This document shows, one piece after another, positions 1 through 8,826 of a stretch of DNA of 64,000 nucleotides. The translations under genes were made by a program, and so were the position numbers. Under the pieces are notes generated by a model. It saw only the letters and a program-made list of their open reading frames with translations. It ran no database searches and was not told the DNA's origin. Origin of the DNA: Paenibacillus ihbetae (GTDB lineage Bacteria > Bacillota > Bacilli > Paenibacillales > Paenibacillaceae); contig NZ_CP016809.1 of the NCBI RefSeq assembly GCF_002741055.1, positions 4,256,501 to 4,320,500 on the forward strand, written 5' to 3'. Each line of letters begins with the position of its first letter. Position 1 is the stretch's first letter.

Positions 1-870
1 GCGGTCAACTTCATTGACGGCTCCATCGTCAAGCCGCTCCTGACGGGCGAGATTGGCGCGGCGCAGGCGACCGAGGCGCTCGCCGTTCTGGGGACACGGG
101 CGCAGAGCGTGGCGGGCATCCCGCCGATTCTGGCCATTGCCCTCAGCACATCGCTGATTCCGATCATATCGGCAGCGTTCGCCAGACGTGACCAAGAGCA
201 TTTGGAGCGCCAAGTAACGCTTGCCATGCGGATCGGGATTTTGACCGGCATGCCGGTGGTTATCGCGCTGGGTGTAGCGGCCTATTCGGTGAACGGTCTT
301 TTGTTCAGCTCGCTGGGCGGGAGCGGAATCATCGCATTTTTGACGTTCGGCACCATTTTCCAGATTACGATGATGACAACGAACTCGATTTTGCTCGGGA
401 TTGGAAAGGCCAAGCTGTCCATGGTTCACGTGATAATCGGCGTTGCCGTCAAGCTGGCCTCCAGCTTCCTTCTGGCTCCCCTGTTCGGCATCTACGGCAT
501 CATTGGAAGTACGGCGCTTTGCTTCCTGGTCATCACGCTGCTTAACATCCGGTCGATTAAAACGATCGTTTCGTTCTCGATATTGGGAAGCCGCTGGCTG
601 GGATTCCTATGTACCGTCGTGGCTGCAGCGGGAATCGGCTACGGATTGAACCAAGCGGGCATCCAATTGGTTGAGGTCATTCCGGCACGATTGGCATTCC
701 TGTTAACATGCATTATTGTTGGCATTGCCGTCGTCGTGATTTATCTCGTGCTGCTCGTCGTGTTCGGCGTCATTCGCCAGTCCGAGCTAGGTAATTATCC
801 GCGTCCGCTGCAGAAGGTATTCCGTCCTCTGATGAGACTGGCGCCTTCACGGATGCGGGAACGGGGATAA
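1..870 (+). CDS. MATE/MOP-type flippase C-terminus (SpoVB/YtgP-like), partial
   Basis: The frame is open from base 1, so the N-terminal part lies outside the window and 289 residues are visible. The protein is a chain of hydrophobic helices with short loops and a basic C-terminal tail, as in the C-terminal half of polysaccharide flippases of the SpoVB/YtgP/MurJ superfamily. Members move lipid-linked oligosaccharides across the membrane, and in Bacilli several act in cortex or cell-wall synthesis. Methionine at 109 is internal, because coding continues unbroken upstream with flippase-like sequence. A strong terminator follows about 70 bases after the stop. Which paralogue this is (SpoVB, YtgP, YkvU or YabM type) cannot be decided from the C-terminus alone. 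Confidence 0.75.
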   Translation, partial: AVNFIDGSIVKPLLTGEIGAAQATEALAVLGTRAQSVAGIPPILAIALSTSLIPIISAAFARRDQEHLERQVTLAMRIGILTGMPVVIALGVAAYSVNGLLFSSLGGSGIIAFLTFGTIFQITMMTTNSILLGIGKAKLSMVHVIIGVAVKLASSFLLAPLFGIYGIIGSTALCFLVITLLNIRSIKTIVSFSILGSRWLGFLCTVVAAAGIGYGLNQAGIQLVEVIPARLAFLLTCIIVGIAVVVIYLVLLVVFGVIRQSELGNYPRPLQKVFRPLMRLAPSRMRERG

Positions 871-939
871 CTTTGCGGTTTTGCGCTTTGCGGTTATACG
901 CATTGCGGCTATACGATCGATAGAGAAAATGTTTTAAGC

Positions 940-983
940 AAAAGGACTGTTCGGATCCAAGGATCGGAGCAGTCCTTTTTTTG
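940..983 (+). terminator. Intrinsic terminator after the flippase gene
   Basis: An AAAGGACTG arm pairs with CAGTCCTTT and is followed by a T run. It ends the flippase transcript and also lies just beyond the 3' end of the opposing DUF2515 gene. Confidence 0.85.
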
Positions 984-987
984 GTGA

Positions 988-2406
988 TCAAGGCCTTGCT
1001 TGCTTCATATGAGAGACATCGTGGGCCATGGCCGTCTTCTCCAGCTGGGCCCGGTGCGCGTGGGTCATATCCAACAGCAGCGGCCGGTCCGGTTCACGAA
1101 AATGCCGAAGCTTGGCCGAGCTGCGATACCAATCATACCGCGGAATCGGGCCGGCGGGCGTATCCTGCCAGACGGATTCCAGTGCAGGGCTGTACAGGCG
1201 ATTGCCTGAAGGGAGCCACTCGGATTCCATCAGTACGCTGCTCTCCTTCCCGCTGTTGATGGCCTCCTGTTTGTCCGCGGTGAACAGCGCCGGCCAATAT
1301 TCGGAACGCGATCCCCGGTGGGGGGTTGATCTGGCAAAAGCGAGTGCGCGCCGGTGCACCTCCTCGTAACCGAAAAGCAGACCGTAGAGTGATTTACCGG
1401 CTTTGATCCGAGCCGTCAAGCTGTCGAATCTGGGAATGGTGAGCCCCGCTAGCGGCCGCAGCGGGAGCTTATGGCTTGTACCAAATGGATCCACGCCCCG
1501 GGTAACGGCTTCTGTCTGCCCAAGCGGGAATAAAATTTGGTTGAATCTCGCAAGTTCGTGCAAACGAAAATACGGATGCTTCAGAACCCGGGAGCGAAAA
1601 TACGGATCCTGGGCAACCCGGCCTTCAATGTAATTCTGTTCATTTAGGATGAGGGCAACGGCGAGCATAGCGCCGTGATCGGGTTCCTGCCAGAAATGCT
1701 GCCAGAAGGGGAGCATGAAGGCCGAGACATGAAAGCATGGCAGGAGATGAAACAGCGGCTCGCCCAGCTTCCGGCTATGCATGTACAGCAGCAGCTGGGG
1801 GTAGGCGTCCTGAAAGATCAGGGCGTTGCATCGCTCTAAAAAACGGAACAGATTCACTTGAAATTCGGAATCCGTCAGATCTGACAGCAGACCTCCTTGC
1901 AGGTCAGTCATATTCCAGCCGGCATTACGGGAGACCATATGGGCAAGAAATGCCCAATGCAGCTCGGGAAAGGCTTCGTAGCAGCTAAGGTAGGCCTCGG
2001 TGCGCGTGATGTTGCTCCGATTGGCATCCTCGACGGTGCTCTGAATGGATTCCACGACTTCCTGTTCCCTGGCATGAAGTCCTTCAGCGGTATTCACGGA
2101 TCGAATAAAGGGTAAGCTCATGGCGGGTGGGCTCACGCTCATTTTTAATTCCTTTTGCTGCCTGCGGACAATACGCTTTAGCTCGGAACGGAGGCCTCGC
2201 GCTGCGATCGGGTCCCAGCTCCATTGCTTTCGGCTTTCCCTTAGATTCGAGGATATTTCCCAGGAGGTCACCCTTCCGCTCAAGGCTTCCGCTGCGGCTT
2301 CCGCCAATGTGGACACCCATCTGCGAAGAGATCCGGCCCACGCCTGTTTATCTTTGCCGCCTTGCTGCATCCCGTTCTCACCTGCCGTTAGTCGATTGGT
2401 CATCAT
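988..2406 (-). CDS. DUF2515 family protein (YppC-like)
   Basis: This 472-residue soluble protein has no obvious signal peptide or catalytic motif. I recognise the DUF2515 pattern from its central region, with NITRTEAYL, then HWAFLAHMVSRNAGWNMTDL near residues 155-175, and the later long run rich in aromatic residues. The family is found in Bacilli and its function is unknown. The start could be either of two adjacent methionines at 2406 and 2403, or a methionine about a dozen codons further in. It is convergent with the flippase and divergent from the thioredoxin-like gene. Family assignment is by recall of the pattern; no role is inferred. Confidence 0.7.
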   Translation of the reverse strand: MMTNRLTAGENGMQQGGKDKQAWAGSLRRWVSTLAEAAAEALSGRVTSWEISSNLRESRKQWSWDPIAARGLRSELKRIVRRQQKELKMSVSPPAMSLPFIRSVNTAEGLHAREQEVVESIQSTVEDANRSNITRTEAYLSCYEAFPELHWAFLAHMVSRNAGWNMTDLQGGLLSDLTDSEFQVNLFRFLERCNALIFQDAYPQLLLYMHSRKLGEPLFHLLPCFHVSAFMLPFWQHFWQEPDHGAMLAVALILNEQNYIEGRVAQDPYFRSRVLKHPYFRLHELARFNQILFPLGQTEAVTRGVDPFGTSHKLPLRPLAGLTIPRFDSLTARIKAGKSLYGLLFGYEEVHRRALAFARSTPHRGSRSEYWPALFTADKQEAINSGKESSVLMESEWLPSGNRLYSPALESVWQDTPAGPIPRYDWYRSSAKLRHFREPDRPLLLDMTHAHRAQLEKTAMAHDVSHMKQARP

Positions 2407-2512
2407 GGCGATTGCTATCTTGGTATTGTCAGTATGTCACGAATATTTGACTTCCACTCCACATTTTGATTCACTAAAGTTGAACCATTTCGACGAAAAG
2501 GGGAGATCATCC

Positions 2513-2857
2513 ATGGACAAAATCACTTCGGAAGCCGAATTTCAGGTTGCTATCCAGTCTCCGCGCTTGACGGTCGCTGTATTCAAAGCAGACTGGTGCG
2601 GCGATTGCAAGTTTATCGATCCATTCATGCCGGATGTGGAGCAGAAGTTCTCGAACCAGCTGACCCTGGTAGAAGTTGACGTCGATGCCGTCGGCGACGT
2701 GAGCCAGCAGCAGAACATCCTCGGGATCCCCAGCTTCGTCGCCTATGCCGACGGCCGGGAGCTGGTCCGCTTCGTCAACAAATTCCGCAAATCCCGCGAG
2801 GAAATCGAAGATTTCCTGCAGCGTGCGGTAGATGTGTACGAAACGATTCATAAGTAA
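2513..2857 (+). CDS. Thioredoxin-family protein (WCGDC active site)
   Basis: A 114-residue, single-domain thioredoxin fold. The active-site pair is C29 and C32 in WCGDC, with the cis-proline loop as GIPSF about 45 residues later. The dipeptide between the cysteines is Gly-Asp instead of the Gly-Pro of classical thioredoxin, which should change the redox potential. There is no signal peptide, so it is probably a cytoplasmic thiol-disulfide oxidoreductase of the YtpP/YusE kind. The ATG at 2513 is chosen because GGGGAGA lies a few bases upstream; the open frame extends further back but without a ribosome binding site. A very strong terminator follows. Confidence 0.8.
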   Translation: MDKITSEAEFQVAIQSPRLTVAVFKADWCGDCKFIDPFMPDVEQKFSNQLTLVEVDVDAVGDVSQQQNILGIPSFVAYADGRELVRFVNKFRKSREEIEDFLQRAVDVYETIHK

Positions 2858-2875
2858 GCATAACGGGAAGGATGC

Positions 2876-2925
2876 ACAACGCACCGTCGCCTACGGGTTA
2901 CCCCTTGGCGGCGGTGTTGTTTTTG
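2876..2925 (+). terminator. Intrinsic terminator after the thioredoxin-like gene
   Basis: A long stem runs from ACAACGCACCGTCGCC to GGCGGCGGTGTTGT, then a T run. It isolates the thioredoxin-like gene from ctaA. Confidence 0.85.
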
Positions 2926-3072
2926 GCAATAAGCTCCTCCTAATTTTGAACATTTTGTCACAATCGTTAAAGTGACCGCTGCGGCATAATCAGGTATAAT
3001 GAAATTTGGACTGCAATAAGGAATCCACTATGGATGGCGGATTGTTAAGAATATAGGCAGCAGGTGAGATTA

Positions 3073-4047
3073 GTGAATGATAAACAATTAAAATGGCTGA
3101 GTTACATAACATGCGCCGTCATGTTCTTCGCCACCTTCGGGGGCATGGTCGTTACCAAGACCGGCTCCGGGCTAGGCTGCGGACAAGAGTGGCCGCTGTG
3201 TAACGGAAAGTTTATTCCCGCTTACACCGTCTCCTCCTTGATTGAATACTCGCACCGCGCTGTCAGCGGGATGGCCGGCTTGGCCGCCTTGGCTTCCCTG
3301 ATCGCATTTTGGAAATACAAGCGTGACCGCAAGGATCTGATGGCTTATGTGGTCATGACATCGGCGTTCGTGATTGTTCAAGCGATTATGGGAGCGCTCG
3401 CAGTGGTCAAGCCTCAGTCGGCGGCCGTGATGGCGCTGCATTTCGGCTTCTCCCTCATCGCATTTGCAAGCTCGGTTATGCTTGCGCTGGGCATGCGGAG
3501 GGTCGAAAAGGCGAAGGTGCCGCTCGGAACGGAACGGCTGCCCCGGGTCAGCAATGGTTTTCGCCGGCTCGTCTGGGGGGCGACGATTTATACGTATATC
3601 GTGGTATATATCGGAGCATTCGTGAGCCATACCGACTCGAGAGAGGGCTGCTCCGGCTGGCCGCTCTGCAACGGCGAAGTGATTCCGGAGCTCAGCGGCG
3701 GCGTGGGCATTGCCTTCATGCATCGGGTGGCGGCTCTGCTTCTGCTTATCGTAGTAGCCGTATTGGGACATTTCGCTTATTGGCGAAACCGGGACAACCG
3801 CGAAATTCAGATGCTTGGGGTTTCGGCAACGGTGCTGTGCCTGCTGCAAATTTTCAGCGGAGCCATCATTATGGCCACGATGCACAATGACGAAGTATAT
3901 GTATTCTCCGCGCTTGGACACACCCTTCTGATCTCTGCGCTGTTCGGCGTGCTCAGTTACTTGAGCGTCCGGGTTTGGCAGCTGAGAGAATCGGTATCTG
4001 CCGAGCAGCAGGGCGAATTGGAGCTGCGCGGGGAGAAGACCGGCTAA
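3073..4047 (+). CDS. ctaA: Heme A synthase CtaA (COX15 family)
   Basis: It oxidises heme O to heme A for aa3-type terminal oxidases in the membrane. The roughly 325-residue protein has about eight hydrophobic helices. Family marks are the first extracellular Cys pair (C36 and C43, CGQEWPLC), EYSHR in the next helix, MALHFG, and a second CSGWPLC loop followed by MHR. This matches the Bacillus CtaA layout of two four-helix halves, each with heme-ligand histidines. Two in-frame GTG codons exist, at 3064 and 3073; I prefer 3073 because AGGTGAG precedes it at good spacing. No ctaB lies alongside, so the usual ctaA/ctaB pairing is broken here. A TATAAT-like box near 2996 suggests its own promoter. 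Confidence 0.93.
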   Translation: MNDKQLKWLSYITCAVMFFATFGGMVVTKTGSGLGCGQEWPLCNGKFIPAYTVSSLIEYSHRAVSGMAGLAALASLIAFWKYKRDRKDLMAYVVMTSAFVIVQAIMGALAVVKPQSAAVMALHFGFSLIAFASSVMLALGMRRVEKAKVPLGTERLPRVSNGFRRLVWGATIYTYIVVYIGAFVSHTDSREGCSGWPLCNGEVIPELSGGVGIAFMHRVAALLLLIVVAVLGHFAYWRNRDNREIQMLGVSATVLCLLQIFSGAIIMATMHNDEVYVFSALGHTLLISALFGVLSYLSVRVWQLRESVSAEQQGELELRGEKTG

Positions 4048-4098
4048 TTCCCGTCACTACAGTATGCAACATGGAACGTTTTAATATTTGTGCAGGCG

Positions 4099-4130
4099 AA
4101 GTCCCCGAAGCGAAACATGCTCGAGGACTT
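4099..4130 (+). other. Hairpin between ctaA and the UbiD-family gene
   Basis: AAGTCCCCGA pairs with TCGAGGACTT across a short loop. Only a weak T-rich tail follows, so it may be a weak terminator or an mRNA processing or stability element. Its position argues that translation of the next gene starts after it. Confidence 0.4.
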
Positions 4131-4155
4131 TGTTGTACCCGAAGGAGTGGAGCAT

Positions 4156-5925
4156 TTGATTTACCAGAATCTACGCCAATGGCTTGAAACGCTTCGCAAG
4201 GAAAATGATCTGGCTGTCATTGAAGCACCGGTGGACCCGTATCTGGAGCTGGCTGAAATTCACCGGCGCGTGATTGAAGAGGGAGGGCCGGCCCTGCTGT
4301 TTACCAATGTGAAGGGGACGCCTTTTCCGGTGGCCACGAATCTGTTCGGAACCGCGCGCCGGGTCGACATGGCTTTCGGTCCGCGGCCGGAGCAGCTGAT
4401 GAAATCGATCATCGGGGCAACCGATAAGCTGCTGCCGCCTACGTTTTCCGCGCTGTGGAATGAACGCGGGCTGTTTAAGGATATTTTAAAGGTCGGGATG
4501 AAATCCGTGCCTCAGCAAGAAGCGCCGGTTATGGGCGTGAAGGTGACGGAGAATCCGCTCAAGCAGCTTCCGCGGCTGACCAGCTGGCAGGAGGACGGCG
4601 GACCGTTCATCACGCTGCCGCTCGTCTATACCGAGAGCCCATCGAAGCCGAAGGATCATAATCTGGGCATGTACCGGATTCAAATTTATGATGACTCGAC
4701 CACCGGAATCCATTGGCAGATTCATAAGGGCGGCGGCTTTCACTACTTCGAGGCAGAGCAGCAGAATCAGCCGCTGCCGGTGTCCGTTTTCGTCGGCGGT
4801 CCGCCTGCGCTGATCGCATCCGCCATCGCACCGGTGCCCGAGCATCTGCCGGAGCTGCTGCTGGCTTCGCTGATTATGGGCGGCAAGCTGCCGATGACGG
4901 ACAACCCGCTTGGCGGACACCGCATTCCGGCGGAAGCGGAATTCGCGATCAGCGGAATCGTGCCGCCGCATGAACGCCGCCTGGAGGGACCTTTCGGCGA
5001 TCACTACGGCTATTATTCCCTTGCGCATGACTTCCCCGTGCTTCACGTGAAGAATATGTGGCACCGCAAGGATGCCATTTATCCGGCAACGATCGTCGGA
5101 AAGCCGCGGCAAGAGGACTACTACCTGGGCGAGTTTTTGCAGCGCCTGCTGTCCCCGGCCTTCCCGATGGTGATGCCGTCGGTCCGCTCGCTATGGACCT
5201 ATGCGGAAACCGGCTTCCATGCGCTGACGGCGGCGGTCGTTCGGGAGAGCTATTCCCGCGAGGCGCTCGTCTCCGCGTTCCGGATTCTGGGCGAAGGTCA
5301 GCTGTCGCTCACCAAAATGCTGATGCTGACGAACCGGCCGCTGGACCTGTCGGATTTCAACGAGACGCTTGAAGCGGTGCTGGAACGATTTAATCCGGCA
5401 ACGGATTTATTCATATTTAATAAAACCTCGCATGATACGCTGGATTATACGGGGCAGAAGCTGAATCACGGCAGCAAAGCCGTGCTGATGGGGATCGGGG
5501 AGCCGATCCGCGAGCTGCCGCGAAGCTACGATGAAGGGGATATTCCGGGAATTTCCCAGGCGGTCGCATATTGCGGCGGTTGCCTTGTCGTATCCGGGGC
5601 ATCCTATGAGAAAGAACCTGAGCTGGCCCGGCGCGTCATGGAGTTCATGCATGCCCGCAGCACGAAATGGCCGATGGTAATCGTCGTTGATGATGCCAAG
5701 GCAACGTCAGCCACGCAAACTTCGTTCTTGTGGACGGTATTTACCCGCTTTAATCCCGCGACGGATATCTTCGCCGCCAGCGAGATCGAGCATCATCATC
5801 TGTCGTACAAGCTTCCGCTGGTCATAGATGCCCGCATGAAGCCCGGATACCCGGATGAGCTGTTCCCGCGGGAGGATATTGTGAAGACGGTGGATGCCCG
5901 CTGGAACGAATATTTCGGCAAATGA
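4156..5925 (+). CDS. UbiD-family decarboxylase, probably menaquinone pathway
   Basis: The 589-residue protein belongs to the prenylated-FMN-dependent UbiD family, which decarboxylates aromatic or unsaturated acids. Seen are the N-terminal YQNLRQWLETL start typical of the family, the LFTNVKG strand, a conserved region around DDSTTGIHWQIHKGG, and the EGPFGDHYGYYS segment with the catalytic acidic region. I place the start at the TTG at 4156, preceded by GAAGGAGTGG; this restores the usual N-terminus, whereas upstream ATGs would add an odd leader. The length is larger than E. coli UbiD. Because the window also holds a futalosine-pathway enzyme (mqnE), the likely role is decarboxylation of the menaquinone precursor (MqnL-like). 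That role is inference; other UbiD substrates are possible. Confidence 0.8.
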   Translation: MIYQNLRQWLETLRKENDLAVIEAPVDPYLELAEIHRRVIEEGGPALLFTNVKGTPFPVATNLFGTARRVDMAFGPRPEQLMKSIIGATDKLLPPTFSALWNERGLFKDILKVGMKSVPQQEAPVMGVKVTENPLKQLPRLTSWQEDGGPFITLPLVYTESPSKPKDHNLGMYRIQIYDDSTTGIHWQIHKGGGFHYFEAEQQNQPLPVSVFVGGPPALIASAIAPVPEHLPELLLASLIMGGKLPMTDNPLGGHRIPAEAEFAISGIVPPHERRLEGPFGDHYGYYSLAHDFPVLHVKNMWHRKDAIYPATIVGKPRQEDYYLGEFLQRLLSPAFPMVMPSVRSLWTYAETGFHALTAAVVRESYSREALVSAFRILGEGQLSLTKMLMLTNRPLDLSDFNETLEAVLERFNPATDLFIFNKTSHDTLDYTGQKLNHGSKAVLMGIGEPIRELPRSYDEGDIPGISQAVAYCGGCLVVSGASYEKEPELARRVMEFMHARSTKWPMVIVVDDAKATSATQTSFLWTVFTRFNPATDIFAASEIEHHHLSYKLPLVIDARMKPGYPDELFPREDIVKTVDARWNEYFGK

Positions 5926-5976
5926 CCAGTCCATCCTAGAGGAATCAGGGACATTTTGAAGTAGGAGGTGCGGCCA

Positions 5977-6696
5977 ATGCTTCGTTTGTTGCTTGGGGAA
6001 CAACCGCGGCAGAATAACGGGCTGCTGGAAGAAGCGATCGAATCGATGGTCAAGACCAGCCAGCTGCTGAAGAAGGAAATGGAGAAGAACCAGGACCCGA
6101 CGCATGACTTTCGCAAGCTTGAAATATGGACGCGCGGATTGATCGTTTCGCTCGATGAGCTGGAGCAGAGCTGGAATGCAGCGAAGCACTTCAGCCGATC
6201 GGTCCATTCGGGATATGTGGATGACATGTCGATCGAGGAGCAAGGGGAATACCGGCGCTATGTTTATTTTTATAAGAACGGATTTATTCGCGTATTCTCA
6301 ATCCTTGACAAGCTGGGAACGGTGCTTGACGATCTGTACGATCTGAACACCTCGAAGGTGAAGGAGCATTTCTCCTACTTCACCGTGCTTCGCCAGTTCA
6401 AGTTCCTGAAGGCGCACGGCGAGCTGTCCGCAGAGCTGGAGGCCATCAAGGAGCGCTATAAAACGCCGATGAACAAGCTACGGAAACGGCGCAACACCGA
6501 GATTCACTACATGAATTCGGAAATGCAGGACGACCTGTGGCAGCGCCACCAGGGCCTGTCGGAGCGGATCGAGCTGGAGGATATCGGGCAGCATTTGGAC
6601 GAGCTGGAGCAAGGGCTTGAGATGGTGTGCCAAAGCCTGAGAGCATCCTACCGGTATACGAACCAAATGTGGGCGAAGAACGGGATCCGGGCTTGA
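5977..6696 (+). CDS. Cthe_2314-like HEPN-type helical protein
   Basis: A 239-residue, highly charged, mostly helical protein without signal peptide or membrane segments. It has long amphipathic stretches and a C-terminal TPMNKLRKRRNTEIHY segment, where an R-(x)n-H arrangement (RNTEIH) recalls the RxxxxH motif of HEPN nucleases. I associate it with the Cthe_2314 HEPN-like family, often annotated as a hypothetical protein in Paenibacillus. The ATG at 5977 follows TAGGAGGTG at proper spacing; the GTG at 5968 lies inside that ribosome binding site. It starts 51 bases after the UbiD gene and may share its transcript. The function is not established, and RNase activity is only suggested by the motif. 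Confidence 0.55.
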   Translation: MLRLLLGEQPRQNNGLLEEAIESMVKTSQLLKKEMEKNQDPTHDFRKLEIWTRGLIVSLDELEQSWNAAKHFSRSVHSGYVDDMSIEEQGEYRRYVYFYKNGFIRVFSILDKLGTVLDDLYDLNTSKVKEHFSYFTVLRQFKFLKAHGELSAELEAIKERYKTPMNKLRKRRNTEIHYMNSEMQDDLWQRHQGLSERIELEDIGQHLDELEQGLEMVCQSLRASYRYTNQMWAKNGIRA

Positions 6697-6719
6697 CGCA
6701 GCCGACCATGAAATTCCTT

Positions 6720-6748
6720 TTGACAAAAGGGCGAAAAAAAACTATACT
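6720..6748 (+). promoter_or_regulatory. Sigma-A promoter of the metNIQ operon
   Basis: TTGACA at 6720-6725 and TATACT at 6743-6748 are separated by exactly 17 bases. This is an almost consensus promoter lying upstream of the SAM riboswitch. Confidence 0.85.
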
Positions 6749-6816
6749 AACAATTGCATTCATGAATATGATTTGAAAAACACATCAATATAACGAAAAA
6801 ATTTCATATCGAGTTT

Positions 6817-6966
6817 TCTTATCGAGAGAGGCGGAGGGACAGGCCCGATGAAGCCCGGCAACCGGCTCCAGCGTTGATTGCAAGTGCAATGAACGCAAAT
6901 GGAGTGACATGGTGCTAATTCCTTCAAAGCAGCGCGACGTAAAGGCTGCTTTGACAGATGAGAAAA
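6817..6966 (+). ncRNA. SAM-I (S-box) riboswitch
   Basis: The S-box core is plain: CTTATCGAGAGAGG, GGAGGGAC, GGCCCGATGAAGCCCGGCAACC, and later GGTGCTAATTCC. The 5' TTCTTATC can pair with the 3' GATGAGAA to close the P1 helix. In this class SAM binding stabilises P1 and lets a downstream terminator form, shutting off methionine genes when SAM is plentiful. The downstream genes encode a methionine importer, which fits. Confidence 0.95.
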
Positions 6967-6981
6967 GGCGTCGACTTTATG

Positions 6982-7034
6982 TAAAGAGAGCCCTTTTTGA
7001 TTCTGCAAAAAGTGGCTCTTTTCTTTTGCGGGTA
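6982..7034 (+). terminator. Riboswitch-controlled intrinsic terminator before metN
   Basis: AAAGAGAGCC and the following CTTTTT pair with AAAAAG and GGCTCTTT, and a T-rich tail follows. It lies 15 bases after the S-box aptamer, so it is the expression platform. Confidence 0.85.
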
Positions 7035-7076
7035 AATAGATATGAAACGTTAGCACGAAAAAAGGGGGATCACGGT

Positions 7077-8093
7077 TTGATTGAACTGAAGCAATTGACG
7101 AAGCAGTACGGAAAAGCCGGCCGAACGACCACAGCATTATCCGGATTGAATTTGTCGATTGAAAAAGGAGAGATATTCGGTGTCATCGGACATTCCGGGG
7201 CAGGCAAGAGCACGCTCATCCGCTGCATGAATTTGCTGGAACGCCCGACGTCCGGCGAGGTGTGGGTCGGCGGCGTCAACCTGACGAGCCTCGGAAAGAA
7301 GCAGCTGCAGGCTGAGCGGCGGAAGATCGGCATGATCTTTCAGCATTTCAATCTGCTGTCCTCGGCAACGGTGTATGACAACATCGCCTTTCCGCTTCGT
7401 CTGATCAAGACCTCGAAGGCGGAAATCGAGCGCAAGGTAAGCGAGCTGCTGAATCTGGTGGGTCTTGCGGAGCATCGGGACAAGTACCCGTCCCAGCTGT
7501 CGGGCGGCCAGAAGCAGCGGGTTGGCATCGCCCGGGCGCTTGCAAGCGACCCGGAGGTGCTGCTCTGTGACGAGGCCACCTCGGCCTTGGATCCTCAGAC
7601 GACGGATTCGATCCTGCGGCTGCTGCTGGATATTAACAAGAAGTTTAACCTGACGATTGTGCTGATCACGCATGAGATGCATGTCATTCAGAGCATTTGC
7701 GACAGAGTGGCGGTCATTCACCAAGGCGGCATTGTGGAGCAAGGTCCGGTGACGGAAGTGTTTCTGAAGCCGAAGCATGAGGTTACGCGGGAGTTCATCC
7801 GTCAGGAGATGGACAACGGTGATGCACTGCGATTGGCGCTTCAAGGCCAAGACGGGGGTTCCTCGCAGGCGGTGCAGATCACGTTCCTCGGGTCGAAGAC
7901 GTACGAGTCGATCTTGTCGCATACGGTCCATGAGACCGGGGTGAACTTTGCGATCCTGCAGGGAACCATTTCAACGATCAAGGAAACGCCGTACGGGCAG
8001 CTGGTCGTGCGGTTTGAAGGCAGCGAGGGCGCGATTGAAGACACGATCCGCAGACTGCTGGATCAAGGATTAGACGTGGAGGTGATTCATTGA
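7077..8093 (+). CDS. metN: Methionine ABC transporter ATP-binding protein MetN
   Basis: The cytoplasmic ATPase of the MetNIQ methionine importer, 338 residues. It has Walker A GHSGAGKS at about 38-45, a Q-loop in IFQHFNLL, signature LSGGQ at about 142-146, and Walker B with the catalytic Glu in LLCDEAT around 161-167. A C-terminal NIL domain (from about residue 265) is the methionine-sensing regulatory domain of MetN. I place the start at the TTG at 7077, after AAAAGGGGGAT; the frame is open into the riboswitch, but ATG codons there lie inside the aptamer. It is controlled by the SAM-I riboswitch. Its stop overlaps the metI start by one base. Confidence 0.95.
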   Translation: MIELKQLTKQYGKAGRTTTALSGLNLSIEKGEIFGVIGHSGAGKSTLIRCMNLLERPTSGEVWVGGVNLTSLGKKQLQAERRKIGMIFQHFNLLSSATVYDNIAFPLRLIKTSKAEIERKVSELLNLVGLAEHRDKYPSQLSGGQKQRVGIARALASDPEVLLCDEATSALDPQTTDSILRLLLDINKKFNLTIVLITHEMHVIQSICDRVAVIHQGGIVEQGPVTEVFLKPKHEVTREFIRQEMDNGDALRLALQGQDGGSSQAVQITFLGSKTYESILSHTVHETGVNFAILQGTISTIKETPYGQLVVRFEGSEGAIEDTIRRLLDQGLDVEVIH

Positions 8094-8761
8094 TGCTGGG
8101 ACTGGATTTTTCTCAGGTGGATTGGAATGAGATTGGCACGGCCACGCTGGATACACTGCGCATGCTTGGCGCTTCGGCCTTGTTCAGCTTCATCATCGGT
8201 CTCCCGATCGGGGTGCTGCTGTATATGGCTGCAAGATCAACGTCAGGCCTGGTTCGCTTCGGCTACTCCATCCTGTCGTTCATCGTGAACATTCTGCGGT
8301 CGGTTCCGTTCATCATTCTGATCGTAGCCATGATTCCGATTACGAAGTCGATCGTCGGCGTATCGTACGGCGTGCTCGGGACCATTCCTCCGCTTGTCGT
8401 CGGCGCGGCTCCGTTCTTCGCGAGACTTGTGGAGACGGCGCTGAACGAGGTGGATAAAGGCGTCATCGAAGCCGCCCATGCCATGGGCTCATCCACCAGC
8501 CAGATCGTGTGGAAGGTGCTGCTTCCGGAAGCCCGCCCGGGCTTGCTGGCAGGCATGACGATCACGATCGTGACGCTCGTATCGTATACCGCGATGTCCG
8601 GCCAGGTTGGCGGCGGCGGTTTGGGGGATTTGGCGATCAAGTACGGTTACTACCGCTATGAGACGGAGATTATGATTTTGTCCGTTGTCTTGATGATTGT
8701 GCTGGTGCAGCTCCTGCAGATGGCGGGGGACCGGCTGGTGCGTCATTTTACAAGAAAATAA
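8093..8761 (+). CDS. metI: Methionine ABC transporter permease MetI
   Basis: A 222-residue integral membrane permease of the MetI family with about five transmembrane helices. The cytoplasmic coupling loop that contacts MetN shows the EAA-type motif in VIEAAHAMG followed by LPEARPGLLAG. The ATG overlaps the metN stop by one base (TGATG), and GGAGGTGATTC within the end of metN is its ribosome binding site. This coupling supports translation together with metN. Its length is normal for the family. Confidence 0.95.
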   Translation: MLGLDFSQVDWNEIGTATLDTLRMLGASALFSFIIGLPIGVLLYMAARSTSGLVRFGYSILSFIVNILRSVPFIILIVAMIPITKSIVGVSYGVLGTIPPLVVGAAPFFARLVETALNEVDKGVIEAAHAMGSSTSQIVWKVLLPEARPGLLAGMTITIVTLVSYTAMSGQVGGGGLGDLAIKYGYYRYETEIMILSVVLMIVLVQLLQMAGDRLVRHFTRK

Positions 8762-8826
8762 CGGATTGCTGGAGCAACAAGGAAGACATCATATAGATAA
8801 ATTATTTTCGGAGGGAGAGTTTTAGG

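Noticed and set aside
6909..7076. ATG start of metN within the upstream leader
   Set aside because: The leader contains the SAM riboswitch and terminator; the TTG at 7077 has the ribosome binding site and gives the family length.
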